From Stercorarius parasiticus (lineage: Eukaryota > Chordata > Aves > Charadriiformes > Stercorariidae), in contig VWZL01001965.1 of the NCBI GenBank assembly GCA_013396915.1, positions 330,304-394,303 of the forward strand: DNA of 64,000 nt, read 5' to 3'. Under the pieces are notes generated by a model that saw only the letters and a program-made list of their open reading frames with translations, did not search any database and was not told the DNA's origin. The position numbers were made by a program, and so were the translations under genes. Positions 49,101 through 63,166 of the stretch are shown in pieces (the stretch's first letter is position 1; each line of letters starts with the position of its first letter).

Positions 49101-49930
49101 GTTTAATAGAAACTGGAGTTAAATACAGCTTCATTTCAGAAAGCTGTATCACAGTTCTGAGATCCCAAGGAAAGCCTATACAGCAAAACTGAAAATTAAT
49201 CACTGTTAATTCTTGTTTTGGCAATTGGATTACTTTATAAAACAACCTTGAAATCAAATGTGTTTCATACGGTGGATTGCCTGAGCTGATCTACAGAGCA
49301 TGGAAAGAAGCCAAGCTAATGTGTAGACTTTATTTCTTTTATCTTTAAAGCCTAATGAAGGGACATACTGAAAACAACAAAAATCAGCTTTTTAGCACAT
49401 GTTTCTCTGCAGGCATCATAAGCGGGCGGATAAGAAGCAGAGGGCTCTTGCATGATGACCTGGGAATGTCAGAAGCTATATAGAAGTGTCTCGGAATCGG
49501 AAGGCTTCCTTCCCTTTCCATTTGTCTGTGCTCATTCTCAGACTAGCCCACTGAAGGACTGCTGCCCCTATACAGTACAGGAACAAGGAGCAGCAGTGAT
49601 GGACCCAGATCACTGTGCAAAGCCAGTTATTCAGACAACATGAATTTGCTCCTGGCCCCTTTAAGGCAAGGTAGGAGAAATGACTGCTGACAGACATGGA
49701 TGCATAACAACATATGAGGAAATATCACTCAGCATGATGATTAAAAGGGAAGGCATGTCAGCAGCCAAACATTCCTCTAGTCTTCCTGAGGCCAGGGGCA
49801 TTTCAGTGAGGAGGCTGAGGGAGATAATGAGATACTGTGAGATGCTTACAAAGAGCTCCTCCTGAATTTGATATTTGGCTCCACTAATCCTCTTAATACA
49901 TTGCGTTTACTCAGTGCATTTCCCTAGTTC

Positions 49931-49949
49931 TTTTTTTTGTGTGTGTGTG
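49931..49949. repeat. T-run joined to a GT microsatellite
   Basis: Eight T followed by about five to six GT units. Confidence 0.85.
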
Positions 49950-50150
49950 CCTTAAGTGGACTCTATCTCAAATGACTCGTCAGCAATGGAAGTCCTCATT
50001 GACATTAATCATAGGATGCCCAGACCATCCTTCCTCTATCTGTCACTGTCACTAACTCTATTTCTGCCCATCTGGGGCAGTTAACTAATACATTTAACCT
50101 CTTGCATCTGTGGTAGAGAATACTTTTTTGTTTTATTTTTTAACCCCACT

Positions 50151-50164
50151 GATGATGATGATGA
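50151..50164. repeat. GAT trinucleotide run
   Basis: Four to five GAT units. Confidence 0.85.
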
Positions 50165-53100
50165 CCAGTAATGTCATAAATGTCACACCAGTCAGGGCCA
50201 CATCAAGCCATCCTATCAGTTCATATTTTCTTACTTCTTAAATATTTCTTGATATAGCATGCGCTTTTTTCAGAAGTGTTCTGGATTTTGTTCTTTTTCC
50301 TTCTCATATGGTGATTTATTTCTCTGTATAACTGTCAGGCTTATTTTTTCATGTGTCCATGTTATTTAATTGCTAGGCTTGTTAGAAGTATTTTTCCTTG
50401 TAAGCTCTAGTCCATTTTTCAAAATTGCTTTCAACTTTCAGATTCCACCTGATATTGTTATAATAGTTTGTCTAAAAAAAATAACCTCTAACATTCTCCT
50501 ACACATCAGCTTCTGGCATAAAACTAAGAACTAAACTAAAAAGATTTGTCTTTCTTCACTTCTAACCTTACCTAAACCCCATTCTCAAATGTCTCACAGT
50601 TCAGCCTCCGTATTATACTACTTGAGACCAACATGCTGTTATAAGGATGGGTTGTGTGGGAAGGAACATCAGCCTTGTTTAGTCTTGTTGGCTGTAGTGT
50701 AAGCTAGTGTCCAGGAGGTGCCAAGCACATCCGGATTCCACTGCAATCACCCACAAATGCAGGTGCCCTACAGTTGCTTTGATTTTTAGGATCCAATTCT
50801 GCTGCAACATTAATGCTTCCTTTCCCTGAGATTGTGGAAAGGATGTTTCCAAACCCTGCCCTAAGATTTCATACCTGCCGAGGTGTTTGCCTGTAGTATT
50901 TCATTCCTATTACCATTAATCTTTTCTTTCTCGATTTTACAACTTCATCTGAAACATATAATGATTTTAATTGAAATCACCAGGTACAGTGGATTTCGAT
51001 GATTAGAAAGTACTCATGATGCAGTACCTTCATCTTCTTTCAAAACAGCAATTGGGGCTCCATGAAACTATGAAACTGTGAAAAACAAAGGAGGAAGGAG
51101 TTTACTCACACTACAGAGAATTATTTTAAAGTGCAGCATGTTGAGTTTCAACTGTAATAATACAAATGCATAAAAGTGAAGATTATTTTTTCCCCTCAAT
51201 TGTGTCAATTCTATTACATTATCAATAACTGTGGATTGTTTGGGGGGAAGAGAGGGTGGACAGGGAGCCTAACAAGAGTCTCCACCTTATTCTTAGCCCA
51301 GAAACTCCATGGGAACCAGTTGACATACAGCGCTGTGTGGCTTATATTTGTGTAGCCATAGACAATCTGAAAGAGTAAATCTGACCAGATCATGCTCTGA
51401 GCTCTGTTTGAAAGTTCTTTTTGTACTGTTTTCAAGGTGGAAGACTGGATAGCAGAATGAATTCTCCAGATGCTAGGGAAAAACCCCAGCAATGCTGTAT
51501 TACTACTGCTTACAGGTCTTTTAGGTGAGGACTACTCATCTTGCTAAACCTTTGGAGGGGTCAGCAAGACCAGGTAAACAACCATCACTAGTTACAGAAA
51601 AGGGGGAGAAAAATAACTCACACCACCTCAACTCATTTTTACGTCCAGTCCCTGAATCACTCAATACTTTTGAGCCATTGTTAAACATTTTCATATCTTC
51701 TCTTATCAGACTAAGGGATGATTTTATTGAGGCTATTTTATGTGCAACGTCCTCTTTTCAGCTACAAGCATTCAAGTTCTCTTACCTGTCTAAGGTCCAC
51801 CGAAGTCCTGCTGACTGAAATGACCTCTACATGGCTTAAAGAATCAGCCGAGAAAGTAGCCCTTTCTCCTTGTCTTTATTGTGACTGTCCTAATATTTTC
51901 TATTTCGGTAGCACTCAGGTTCTAACACAAACTAGGAAATATGTATGTATCTTCTATGTGTTTTATGGTATACCAACATTACTTTACTCTGTCCTGTCAC
52001 TTGAGCTATTGGAGCTTGCTGCCAATGGCAAAGATGAAAAGTATGGCAAACACTGTGTTTCCAGAAGCCTTCTGGATTTTCCAGACAGCATGCCAAGCAC
52101 AGCGGCTTGTGTAAACTGGCTTTGTACTGGATTCTAACTGCAATAAAATATTCAAGTTTCAAAACTCCCTGGAAAGTGGGACTGTAACACTTCTCTGGAA
52201 TACTCCTTTCCAAAACTTTTTAAAACAAAAGCCAAGACTTCCATATAATCATAAAAACCATCTTCATTTTCAGTAAGTCATAAGCCCGTCATTTGTCATT
52301 GCCTCAGAAAATGATGAAAACATAGGTCCTAATGCCGTAAAAAAGGGGACCACAAATGTACTCTCAAGAAATATTTACTTATTAGCAAAATTCCAGGAGT
52401 ATAGATACCTTAGCTACTTTAATCTTCTACAAATTTTAATAATTCAGGCTGTAAATATAAGATTTTGCCTTCTGATGCCTTTTGCATCAGCTGCTACATC
52501 ACTGTGCAATGATTAAGTGACCCAGCTGGAATTCAGGAAAGCTAATATTATTTTTTTTTCCCCTGATACATCCATGGTCTCTGAGCAAGCCATTTAGTTT
52601 TACATGCAAAAAGACCTTCCCCTTGGTCTTTGAAATGGTCAAGCGCCCAAAATTATACCTGTGCCCAGAGCCCGTGGATTGGCCCTCAATACACACGAAC
52701 AGCAGATGGCAGCAGGGAGACGTGTTCGCTTCCTCAACAGCCTCCCTTCCACCTTCCTTGGGATGTGTCTGATTGCTCTGCTGCTCCTAGAAGGGTCTGA
52801 TCTGATATCTCTCAGGTGAACAGTTTTGAAAATGTTCCAGATGGAAGAATATTTGAGCATTTGCTGGCATTTGAAAATGAGCTGATAACCCTGTAGCCTC
52901 TTAAGAGATCCTTAAGTGTTGCTACAAGAGAGCTGCACAAAGTGACTGTGTGAAAGCATTGAGGCGTTACTCAGTAGCATGCCAATATTCTAATGGTCAA
53001 AAAGGCAAGCATCATGAATTTGAATTCACTTGGATTTAATTTTTTCTGCGGGGGAAAAAAAGAAAATCACTGAAACTACTTGGATGGCTGGGGAATTTGC

Positions 53101-53360
53101 CAGGAACTCAGAGGCCTTGGTTTCAGTCCATTTTCCAGTATGTCCCTAATTAAATGAAATATTGTTACATCAAGGATTGGGACCTCTGTTTCAGAAAAGC
53201 TAGAGCATTTTAACTCTTTTCCACACCGTTGTCGCGTCTTGTTTTCCAAAACCCTGAAGAAGGTTGAGGGCTTCCTTGGAAAGCAGAAGTTTTTCTGCAT
53301 TGCAACACATGCTATAACTTTGATAAAAAGAGTATCTACTCAAAGAGCAGCCACTATGCT

Positions 53361-53651
53361 CAGAACAGTTGAGGTAGGAAGGGATCTACTGAGATCATCC
53401 AGTCTAACCCTGCTGCTCAAGAAGGGTTGCCTACAGCACGCTACCTGGGGTCATGTCCAGTCAGATTTTTAATACCTCCACAGATGAGATTCCACATCCT
53501 CTCTGGGCAGCCTGTTCCAGTGTTCGACCACCCTCATGGTAAAACCACATTTGCTTGTGCTGAGATTAATTTTCCCTATTTTTAATTTGTGTTCGTTGCC
53601 TGTTGTCCTGTCACCGGGCACTACAGAGAAGAGTCTGGCTGCCTCCTCCAG
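53361..53651 (-). repeat. CR1 LINE 3' fragment, minus strand
   Basis: The plus strand reads GTTGAGGTAGGAAGGGATCT, GAGATCATCCAGTCTAACCC, TCTCTGGGCAGCCTGTTCCA, GTTCGACCACCCTCATGGTA, GTTGCCTGTTGTCCTGTCAC and GAGAAGAGTCTGGCTGCCTC, which is the reverse complement of the avian CR1 3' region in the right order. About 290 bp remain. The terminal octamer repeats are worn away and the copy is 5'-truncated. Its many differences suggest an older insertion than the one near 22.8 kb. Confidence 0.92.
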
Positions 53652-56600
53652 GTTATTGCTAGGTTAATGCTTGGTCTGCTGAGCTACCAGAGAAAAATCT
53701 GTTTCTGGTTGTGCTTCATCTTCTGAGGAGTTTGGACAGTCCTCTGAATCTCAGAAAAACTCCTTAAACTTTTGATAAGCAGGCTTAAAGAAACCTACTA
53801 CCCTCAGTGGTTTTTGTTAGCCGAGGAAACTCTCTAAGCACTTTGCTAGCATGTTGAATCCTGTTTCTTGGTCAGGTCTTCTCTGAGACAAACCTGCAAC
53901 TGAAATGGCATGGGGAGTCTAATAAACCTCTGTATATGTGTATCCTTATTTATATACTCATTATCATCTTTACAGCAAAAGGCTTATAATTTCATTGAAA
54001 AAAAAAGTGATTATATTTTTTAAGTATTCCATGAACTAAACAAAATCCAAAAGATGTTTGCTATAAATATTTTATCTGTCTCTACATGGTTGAGAGATCA
54101 GAAACAGCAAGAATTGCTGAAAGAAGGGTATTCTGTTTTATTTTAAGCATCAGTATATGCTGGAGTGCTACACAACAGATGGCAGATAGCTAGAAATGGA
54201 GCAAAGAAAATGTAGTGTAAAGTTTGCTAAATTTGTGGCAAAATCAATCACAGTAAGCACAGAATTTGATCCTGCAGTTAAAATGGGAATGTACAGTGTC
54301 ATGGTCCACTGGATTGCCTATCGCTTGATCCAGAACCCCTAACATGCTCTTGCTGACTTCAATTAGCTTTGGGAATAAACAATTTTGTTGAGCAGTCCAG
54401 AAGTGAAATAATCACAAAATATCATATGCAACTGGTGAAACTGAGAACACAAAAACCTGTTCAAAAAGTAAAAAGCAATGGCTTTCTCCATACTGAGCAC
54501 ATTTGCTACTGGAAAGTTGAAAAAGTTACTCTCAGTTATAGAACATAATTTTGAAGTAATTGGACTGGAGCCATGCTTTTGTTATCTGTGTGGCTGATAC
54601 CAGAATCTCGCCAATTTTGTTTACAGGTGGACTGCAATTGTGCTGTCTGTTAGAGGTGTGGTATGGTCTCCACTATTGCTCACTGAGGCAGCAAAATACA
54701 TACCTTATTGTCTTTACTCTTCGAGTATCTTACGTGGTCTGAGACACTGTAGATGAATACTTAGCTAAAGCGAAGGCTATATATCTGTTCCTCAGCAAAA
54801 CTGTGATTGAATTCCATTACAATTATAACCCCAGTGTCAGCATGGGTGTAATTTGTGAGAGGCATTCATTGTGTTTGAGGGTGTAGTCTCTAGGGACTGA
54901 CACTGAAAAGGTTAAGTGACTAAGAACAGAGTGAATAGAAAGGAGGTAGCAGAGATAAAAGGGATAATTGAGTGGCACTATATTTTATTTTTTAACTAGT
55001 AGGAAAAACTGCAAATGAAGCAGCTGTGCTGTGAAGTAAACACAAGCTGGGGAGTAGCAGAGAAGGAAAAAAAAATGGACATAGATCAAAATATTTTGTT
55101 TTCATAAGAGAGAAGCTTTTGTTGTTTTATCCTGGTGTCAGGCCTTTCATGTAGAACATCTATGTGTTTCATTTCCAAACTTTTTTTTGGACCAAAAAGC
55201 CCCAAATACTCTGACAACATCAAAACAAAAAATTACAGCGTTACTAGAGTATATAATTTGGGAAGAGAGGAGGTTCCAACTGAAATGTCAGCAGAACTGA
55301 CAGCTTTTAAACACATTTCCACAACAAACAAAGGAGAAAATCAGTTCCAGTATACCCACTAGCTATAGAAGTTAAACACAAAAAAATCCTGCCAATCTAC
55401 AGTTTAGTCCAAGTACTCATCCGTAAAGGATATTTATTGACACCAAGGTGTTTAGGACAAAAGCAAAGAAACTCAGGACATCTGAACCTTTTCTAGTTTT
55501 TGGTAAGGTGAAAAAAGGGTATATACAAGAGCTCTGAGCTGAACGTATTGCTATGTGTGTTCTCCAGGAGGCAGTAATATGATTCGATGCTCAGTTATCT
55601 CTTCCCATTACATGCCCTGCCTGGTAGTTCACAAGATGTAGACTTGTGGAACTATGATCAAGATTTTTAAAGACATTTCCACATCTAACACTCAGGGAAT
55701 TGGAATGAGGCATCTAGAAGCCTTTGAAATGCATCCTGTATCCTTTCACGCGTACATAGGCCAGGTTTGCATTATAAGCCAGTGCTCCATTATGGCTAGA
55801 TTAAGTTCAAGTTTTGCCTATGAAAAAGCCTCATGTATGTCAACATAATCCTATAGCGTTCCCCAAAAATGCAAGCATTGAACTTGTACTTATATGTTAG
55901 AAACTTCTCATATTGATGTAGAAAAGGTGGGGGGAGGAGCCCCTCAAGTGTGTCAGAGCAACAAGATGCCTGTCTCTGCATGGGTTTCTCCAAGGATTTG
56001 GAGACTGGAATCCAGCAGTTGGATTTCCAATTCTTTGCTGCATTGCTGTCCTTTCTCACAAATCCTGACACAGAAAGTGGGAGAAGTGTGGCTTCCTTAC
56101 TGAAAGCAACAGCAAAGCTCCCCGTCCTTCAAATAGGCTGGCAGGTTTTGGTTTTACTCTCCAGGACACGGACACAGGCAGCTGAGGGCTGTGTGAGCAT
56201 GGGGCCTGCAGGAAGAGCCCCGAAGGCTGAATCTCTTTCATGTAGCTGAGCAACCTTGGCCTTTGTGAACGCTAACAAATGGGGAAAACTTTAATAGGAA
56301 TAATTTAAAGGCTGTTCTGGAATAAGATAACGATTATAAAATTAAATAAGTAAAATGGAAAAGCACTGCTTTTCCTCTTCTCAGTGCCCCCTTCTCAGCC
56401 TTCACTCTCTGGCAGCACGCAACACAGTGCCTGAAAACACCTTCAAAACAAAGGATTTCCCAGTGAGATAGTGGCCCAGTGGCAGCAGTGAACATTGCCA
56501 TCAAATAAGTTGTTCATACAACAGATAAAAAGAGAGCGAGGTTACAGGAGAAGAGGAGTTCGGTGTGGCCCCTGGGGCGAAGGGAAGTGGTGTAGGGCCC

Positions 56601-57011
56601 CAGCTCCCAGTGCTGCAGCTGAGGACGGAGCAGTGGCTTCACTCATTGCTTGCCAGGATGCTTAATCACGCTCACCAAGCCACCACTGTCAACTGGAGGT
56701 TAAAACTTCAATATAGCGAGGAGGTTAACACACGTGCAAAGCTGTTCGTGAAGGAGAAAGTGCTGTTGGTCTTTTTCAATACCCAAGTCCAACCGGTTTG
56801 AGGTAAAACTTTTAGGGGAAATTGGATTTCAGACCAGACCTCACAAAGTTCTGGTTATCTTCTTACTTCAGCAGAAGAGGAGGAGGAACCCAGTTTGGTG
56901 CCGTGGTTAATAGCAAAGTTGTGGTCTTTGTTTCCTTCCATAGGCTGGCCTGTACATGCCATATTCTGTGTATCGCTTCCCTGCACCCGCATCCTTTCGG
57001 ATGATCCCTTA

Positions 57012-57089
57012 CACTCTCACTCCCCTCCTCCTCTTTTTCTCCCTTTTTTTCTTCCATCCCATTTCTCTGCCTCCTATCCCCACCCCTAG
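57012..57089 (+). other. Long pyrimidine tract ending in CCTAG
   Basis: Nearly 75 bases of mostly C and T, then AG at 57088-57089. It has the form of a strong 3' splice acceptor or a triplex-forming tract. A 30-codon open stretch follows, without a recognised protein, so I do not call an exon. Confidence 0.35.
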
Positions 57090-60000
57090 GTACCACATGC
57101 TGACTGCTCTGTTGCTGCCCCTGATATACACTTGCCTTTTCTCCAGCATGGCCAAGAAACCATCTCCACTGACAGACTAATACAGGAGTGCTCCACTTAT
57201 TGCTCCTCATCACAAGAGCTGTCAGAGTGTAAAAAATATATACAAGTTGAATAGGGAGAGCAATGATGCTTCTCCTGGCCCACCAAGAAAATAATTCAGA
57301 TGGCTCTGTGTTCTGCTTTTCTTTAGTTACGGCAAAACATGAATTATTTCAGTCCCTGTTCTCAGCAAGGCCCACGTCTGTGGAAAAGGATGGTATTGTG
57401 AGAAAATCCAGCATTAAGAAAGGATGAGATACATCCATAGTCATGACTGTAATTAAAACATAGCTCACGTTGAATACGTGTTTAAGGGCTTTCATACAAT
57501 TTGGGACTGAGACGTGGTGCTGGATGCATTAAATATGTGCTTTGCTATAAACTCTTCATAGAGATAAGATCCTCTTTTAATTAAGTGTAGCTAATCAAAG
57601 TAAACTTCAGATTTCAGGCTTTAGAGTTTCTCTCATTCGCTGCACTGAGACAAAAACAACTGAAGCCTTGTTGCACTAAGACTGTACAGCAATGTAAACA
57701 TCCCAGGTCAGCTGCTCCAACATTTTTCCGGACATATTTATAATTTAATCTCTGTGTGTACCTAACAGGGGTCGGGTTTGGAGGGAAACAGGAGTATGTC
57801 AGAGTGGAGGCCGGGAAAGAGGCATAGTCTATTTCTTTGCAAGGGGCAGACAGTCAGCATTAAACAAAGAGGAAATCAGTTCTGCTACAAAATGGCTTGT
57901 GACATTTCCTTTTCCTGTGGGAAATGAAAAAGTGATAAACTTGTAGTACTGGTAAAAACAGTTTCACCTACTAAACCATGTATCGTTTCCTCAGAGAATC
58001 AGACATTTCTCTTAATCTGATATTACAACAAATTTTTTTTTGGCAACATCTAAAAAGAGAGAATGAGAAAAGCAATAGGAGAAAGTAAGCCCAAGGCTCC
58101 AAAACCACAAATAACCATTCTCCTACTTTTTCAAATCTTCCCAATATTAGGGGACATTTTAAACATCTTGCTATGGGGTCATTAGGGTATGGAAATAGGA
58201 GGTAAGCAGTAGTAAGACTTGTAATGAATGTGGTCTAGCACTATTGAGAAGAGCCTTCCTTGCCCTCCACTGCTACTCCACGGGCAATAGCTTGTGAGCT
58301 GCTCTACAGCAGCAGCCGTGACCTGAAAAAGCTGTGAAGGGAAAGGAGAACACATGGGGCTTAAAGGATATTATTACCTGCTCCCCATTCCTTCCCACAC
58401 TTGTTACCGTGCCCCATGGCCACTTACATTCGTCCCCCGTGCAATTTGTCCCTTGCCTCAGCCTTCAAATACTTCCCTGGCGACAAAGGACTGAGGTGGG
58501 GCTGTGGGCAACTGACCGAGGTTGTAAAGAGCAGATGGAGAAAAGCTCCAAGGAGAGAAACGAGGCTGAAGTGCTAAAGATGCTCACTTCAACCCTGCCT
58601 TAAATGAATTAATGACTGAGAGGTTTAATCCCTCCACCCCAGTTCCAGATGTGTAAGATGTGCATAATAAATGCTCTTCAATTCACTGAGATGTTACACA
58701 GCTAAATCCATGAATGAATGTGAAGACCAAGGTTAATGGAGTGAGGGCATCATAAATATGCCCCGAGGAAATTAATAATTCTGTTTACATTGGAGGAAAG
58801 GAGGGAAGAACTCAAAGTATCCCACCAGGCCACAAACTACAAAAAGTAAAAATGGAATTAGCATTAGGTCCAGTCACTAAATAAGCAATTTTTTTCTTCT
58901 TTAGGATTTACCATGGAAACAAATCTTACTGCAAGTACCAAAACTGATAAAACTTTGTTTCTTCTGGATTTATGTCTCATTTTTGATTGACTTCTTAACT
59001 GAATTATAGCAACATTTTATTTTATCTCCATATATAAATGGATTATGAAGCTAAGGTAACTCGTTTTCCCTTCTCTTCCCCCTCCAACTATCCTCCAGCA
59101 AAGTAGGAACAAAAGAAACCATCTCTTTTGTCTACTCAAGCATCTCAAGTATTAGGCTAAAGTGATCTATTTCCCCTACCGGCATTATCTCTCACTACCG
59201 ACATGTGTATGAGCAGTGACAGCCAAGGGAATGGAAATTTACCCAGGACACAGTTACAAGTCTTTGTAAGTGAATGGTTCTTATCCTCTACCATCCATTC
59301 TTCAGCAAATCTAGCAGAACAGAATTGCTTTTGAAACTTCTATATCTGGATACTGATTGAAATTCCCCACTGGATATGGAAGTTTTTAGAAGGTGATATC
59401 ATACCCTGGTAGGGTGATTTCCTAAACTTTGGTTCCATAAGAATAGGGAGTGATTACATAAGGAGGCATGATGTAATAATGCATGTACACAAAGAAAAAG
59501 AAAAAAACTAAATCAGATTTTCTTTGGCTTGTAAGTCTTTGAAGTCTCTGCAGCCTTAATATTTAGTTAATATAATTTTGAATATCTCTACCTCTTTCTC
59601 TCTAAATAGATTTAGAATACACTTAATCATATTTTGTTTAAGTGTATATACTTCTTATATACACAAATATAGATATACAGGGCAATGCAGTCATTTCTAT
59701 ATTCACACACATGCAGTTATATATCACTTGGTTATAATATTTGATTTTATTATTATTTATGCAGCTGGACTAATTGCTCTTCAAAAACTATTAATTCCCA
59801 GCTATGATCTATAACAGTTCTCCAGGAAAAACTGCAGTGCAAAAAAAGAGGCGTAGGCTTTACTACTTTGCCTGCTGTAACAGAAGTCCTGTTAATTGCA
59901 AGCTGGGGATTCCACTATTAAGATTTCAATAATTGTCATATCACTTGGGAAGCAAGTAATAAATCTTCTTTGTAAAAGCAGCTTAAGTGACAATTGTTCA

Positions 60001-61566
60001 TCTTTACATATAGAAAAGATATTTGCCTGACTTGAAGTAGTGTGTTATTGCAGTTAAAAAGCCTTCTGCAGAAAGCTTATTTTTTTTAGCCTGTGAAGAA
60101 AACACAAGTAGGTGACTATAATGATCAACATACGTTATTTAAGTGGTTTAGGTGTAAACTGCACAGATTAGACGCTAACGAAGATGAACCTGTTCTCACA
60201 GAGAATATACTATTATCAGTTTTAACTGAAATTGATGAGAAGGCTCTGATGGATATCGGACTGGTTGCATGAGCAGGAAAGGGCAGAACCACGTTTGATA
60301 TAGCTATCGCTATATGCAGCAGGAATTTAAAATTGTAAAAGTAGAACTGACAAAAGCAGGATTTTTCCCTGCTTACTAACCTGGATGGTCTTCTTTTCTT
60401 CTTACTTGGCTGGTGATTTTTTCTTCCTTCATTGAAATGGTCAAACAAAATATTGTTTACAAATGTTTGAAACAAAAGCCAAGGGAAAAAAAAGGATAAA
60501 ATCACAAAACTGCTGGGGAAGCTTACATGTAGACACCAAAATTTAGACGCTTTTTGCTACTTACATAACAGAATAGGTAGGATCGTATGCACCACTGAAG
60601 TCATGTTCAAGTTATTTTTTGAGGGTTTCAGCGTCATTAAAACACACAGACATTTTGCTTCCCTTTTCCTCCAGGGAAATTTTCTCAATAATGATATAAG
60701 GGTGAACTTATTCATTAAGTACTCATCAATCCTCTTCTATCTCTGTGAAATGTTTGTATTCCTTTCAGGGGCAAGGGGTAGGAAAGGGGAGAAAGATTAA
60801 TGAAATAAACAAAATGCACCAAATTTCTGCAGGCTACCTACTGAATGCAGTGCAGAATTTGTTCTGATGACTTTTAATGATTTAATTCCAAATGCAGATT
60901 TTATTTTCATCTTAGTACATTATGGAAAAATGACACGTAACTCAGAACAGCACTTACAATCATAAAGGAAAACTTTTAAAATCTTATAGTGGATCACAGA
61001 GTATTAAAGTATTATTCTTTTTTCTTAATTTGTGGTGATATATTTTTATTTTTTTTACGTGGTGCATCCAAATTAATACTAAAATAAGGTTATGTAGTTG
61101 AAATAACAAAGCTGGTAAATTTTAAAAGCCATTTGCTCCAGCACAATGTAGTTCTGGCTGCACTGCGGGTTCTGGGGACAAAACCAAACCTGTAAACCAG
61201 ACCAGCTCCAAATTGGGAGGATAGGCAGGTGTCTCAAAGTCTCTGCTATCCCTCTTTCCACTAGTGCTTCTAAGTGAGAAATATTGACAGACTTCTTTAG
61301 TACAATTTCTTACAGCCTTTTTCCAGCATAGACATTGGTTGTCCTAAACCACATATTAATTTTTAGGCTTCAGTTAAACTCATCTTTTATGTTTAACCAA
61401 ACATGTAATGGGATTTAGGCTTGCATTTAAAGTAAACCGTATGTTTTGTACAAATGTATTGTTTAAGAAAGACTATTAATTACTAGGAAAATGGAGGGCT
61501 TTTATTCATTCAACAGAAATTAGATTTAGACACTAGAGATCAGATCCAGGGAGATGTTTAGGCACC

Positions 61567-61596
61567 GAAGAGAAGGGAAAGGAAGGGAAGGGAATA
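61567..61596. repeat. GGAA/GGGA purine-rich simple repeat
   Basis: Irregular GGGAAA and GGAAGGGAAG units. Confidence 0.8.
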
Positions 61597-61812
61597 GGAG
61601 TTGAGCACCTACAACTTTTCATGGATCTAGGCCTTTAGAGTCTGAGTTAATATCTGTCCCAAAATGAAATTTACCAAACTAAATATCTTAAGTCATTGCT
61701 TAATCAACATTTTGGGGATATTTGTTATGCATTTTAAGATTACCTGCAGGTAAACCAAAGCTGATAAGGCTCAATGTTAAACTCATTCTCTACTTTGACT
61801 CATTTTTACATT

Positions 61813-61849
61813 TTTTAAATTTTAATTTTAAATTTAATTTTAAATTTTA
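61813..61849. repeat. AT-only 12-bp tandem repeat
   Basis: TAATTTTAAATT occurs twice in perfect tandem (61823-61846) with a partial third unit before it. The unit is itself nearly self-complementary. Confidence 0.85.
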
Positions 61850-63160
61850 GACACAATGGAAAAGTATGCTCAACAAAGCAGACACATCGATCTTCCATTA
61901 TTGTATTTAAAGCTTTTTCTTGTAGCTACTAGGATAAAGAGCTAAAACAAGTTTCTGGCTGCCCTTTTTCATTACCTTTTTATTAGAAATTACCACTGTG
62001 TGCACAGTTATTTATATGTGTCTGTTTTTCCTGCCATGGAAATAGTACTCAAGAAGATATTGTCCCAGAGAAAGAAGAAAAAGGAAAGAAAAATTCTGCA
62101 GTTTAATACATGGCAGCATTTCTGATGCTGAAGCTGAAGAGATGCTGTTCAGTTGATTAGGCCACAAAATTGATTTACCTTTAAAGATGCTTCGTATTAT
62201 AGCTCTTTACTTCCAGACTCCCAAACGTGGTTCTTTTGAAAATCAGTCTTCATTGACAAATGTTTATGACAAAGCCATAACAAATGGGGCAGGGAACAGC
62301 TCCGAGGTGTATGCTTATTGCTGTCTTCTCAGAACACCCAAAGGCACTCTTTAAGACCTGCTGCGTTGTCTTTGCTGACCAGTAAACCTGCAAGCCCAAC
62401 TCCCTACTGCAGTTTGAAAAGCATCTTCCAGAGCACTCAGGGCCCATATTTAAACCCATGATTATTGGTTTAGTGCAGCTTGTGGAGGCATAAAATCCTG
62501 CCAACCATTCCTGGTCAGGCCACCCATAAAGTAACGATTTGTGTGGGAAGTTACTGAAGGCTTCTGGGACCTCTTTGTAAAAATAGGGTAGATTTAGCCA
62601 AACAATCTATGAGGACCAATAAGAGCAGAAAAGATATTCAAAGGCATGAATGACAACTGTATACCTCACTCCCATTTACTTTCTGTAGAAATTAGGCATG
62701 TAAATGACATCTGAGGCTTTGAAAAGCTCCACTTGCTAATTTTAAAGCACAGGATTGTAGCATGTTGTAATAAATTAGAAAGCATGTCATTCTGAACAAA
62801 AGACATCTTGGACTACTAATCTGCTGCAGGCTCATCAAAGAAAAGTGTCATTGGAAATGCATTCATTTAGTGCATACATTTAACTCTGTTGTGGTGTAAA
62901 AGCTATGGCTTCTGCTGATTGTTAAAGAAAAATAAGAAATACATCCCCTAAAAACATAGAAAAATTATTAGACAGGGCATTTCATGGGCATAAAGGCTAA
63001 TAATTTACAGCTGCTATGTGAGACAGGTGGGGATTTTAAAAAGTTTCTAAAACAGGCTATTGCATTTTAGGACACACCAAAGATTTTCCCCATGATCACA
63101 GGCTTGCTTACTTTACCTCTTCATTCCCATAAAGGAGGGGTGACTTATGCTAGTCATTGT

Positions 63161-63166
63161 AAAGCT
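63161..63166. repeat. Target-site duplication, left copy (TAAAGC)
   Basis: Identical to 63485-63490 and directly before the TG start of the LTR. Confidence 0.88.

Larger units (their letters stand above)
43155..53360. other. About 10 kb of non-coding sequence
   Basis: No recognised gene. Simple repeats at 49931-49949 and 50151-50164. The frame at 51718-52137 (+, 139 codons) is unrecognised, as are opposite-strand frames at 46545-46836. AT-rich, slowly varying text around 48080-48380 might be conserved non-coding sequence, which cannot be tested here. Confidence 0.55.
53652..63160. other. About 9.5 kb of non-coding sequence
   Basis: No recognised gene. Moderately GC-rich patches at 56540-56700 and 58260-58610 lack CpG-island character. 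A pyrimidine tract ending in an acceptor-like AG lies at 57012-57089. AT-rich text at 57560-57960 and 58660-58800 may be conserved non-coding DNA. Simple repeats at 61567-61596 and 61813-61849. Confidence 0.55.

Noticed and set aside
51718..52137. 139-codon plus-strand open frame
   Set aside because: No recognisable domain, motif or signal peptide, and overlapping frames are equally open; length alone is not enough in 64 kb of AT-rich DNA.
56540..56700. CpG island or promoter
   Set aside because: GC content rises only modestly and CpG is sparse; no TATA or initiator arrangement stands out.
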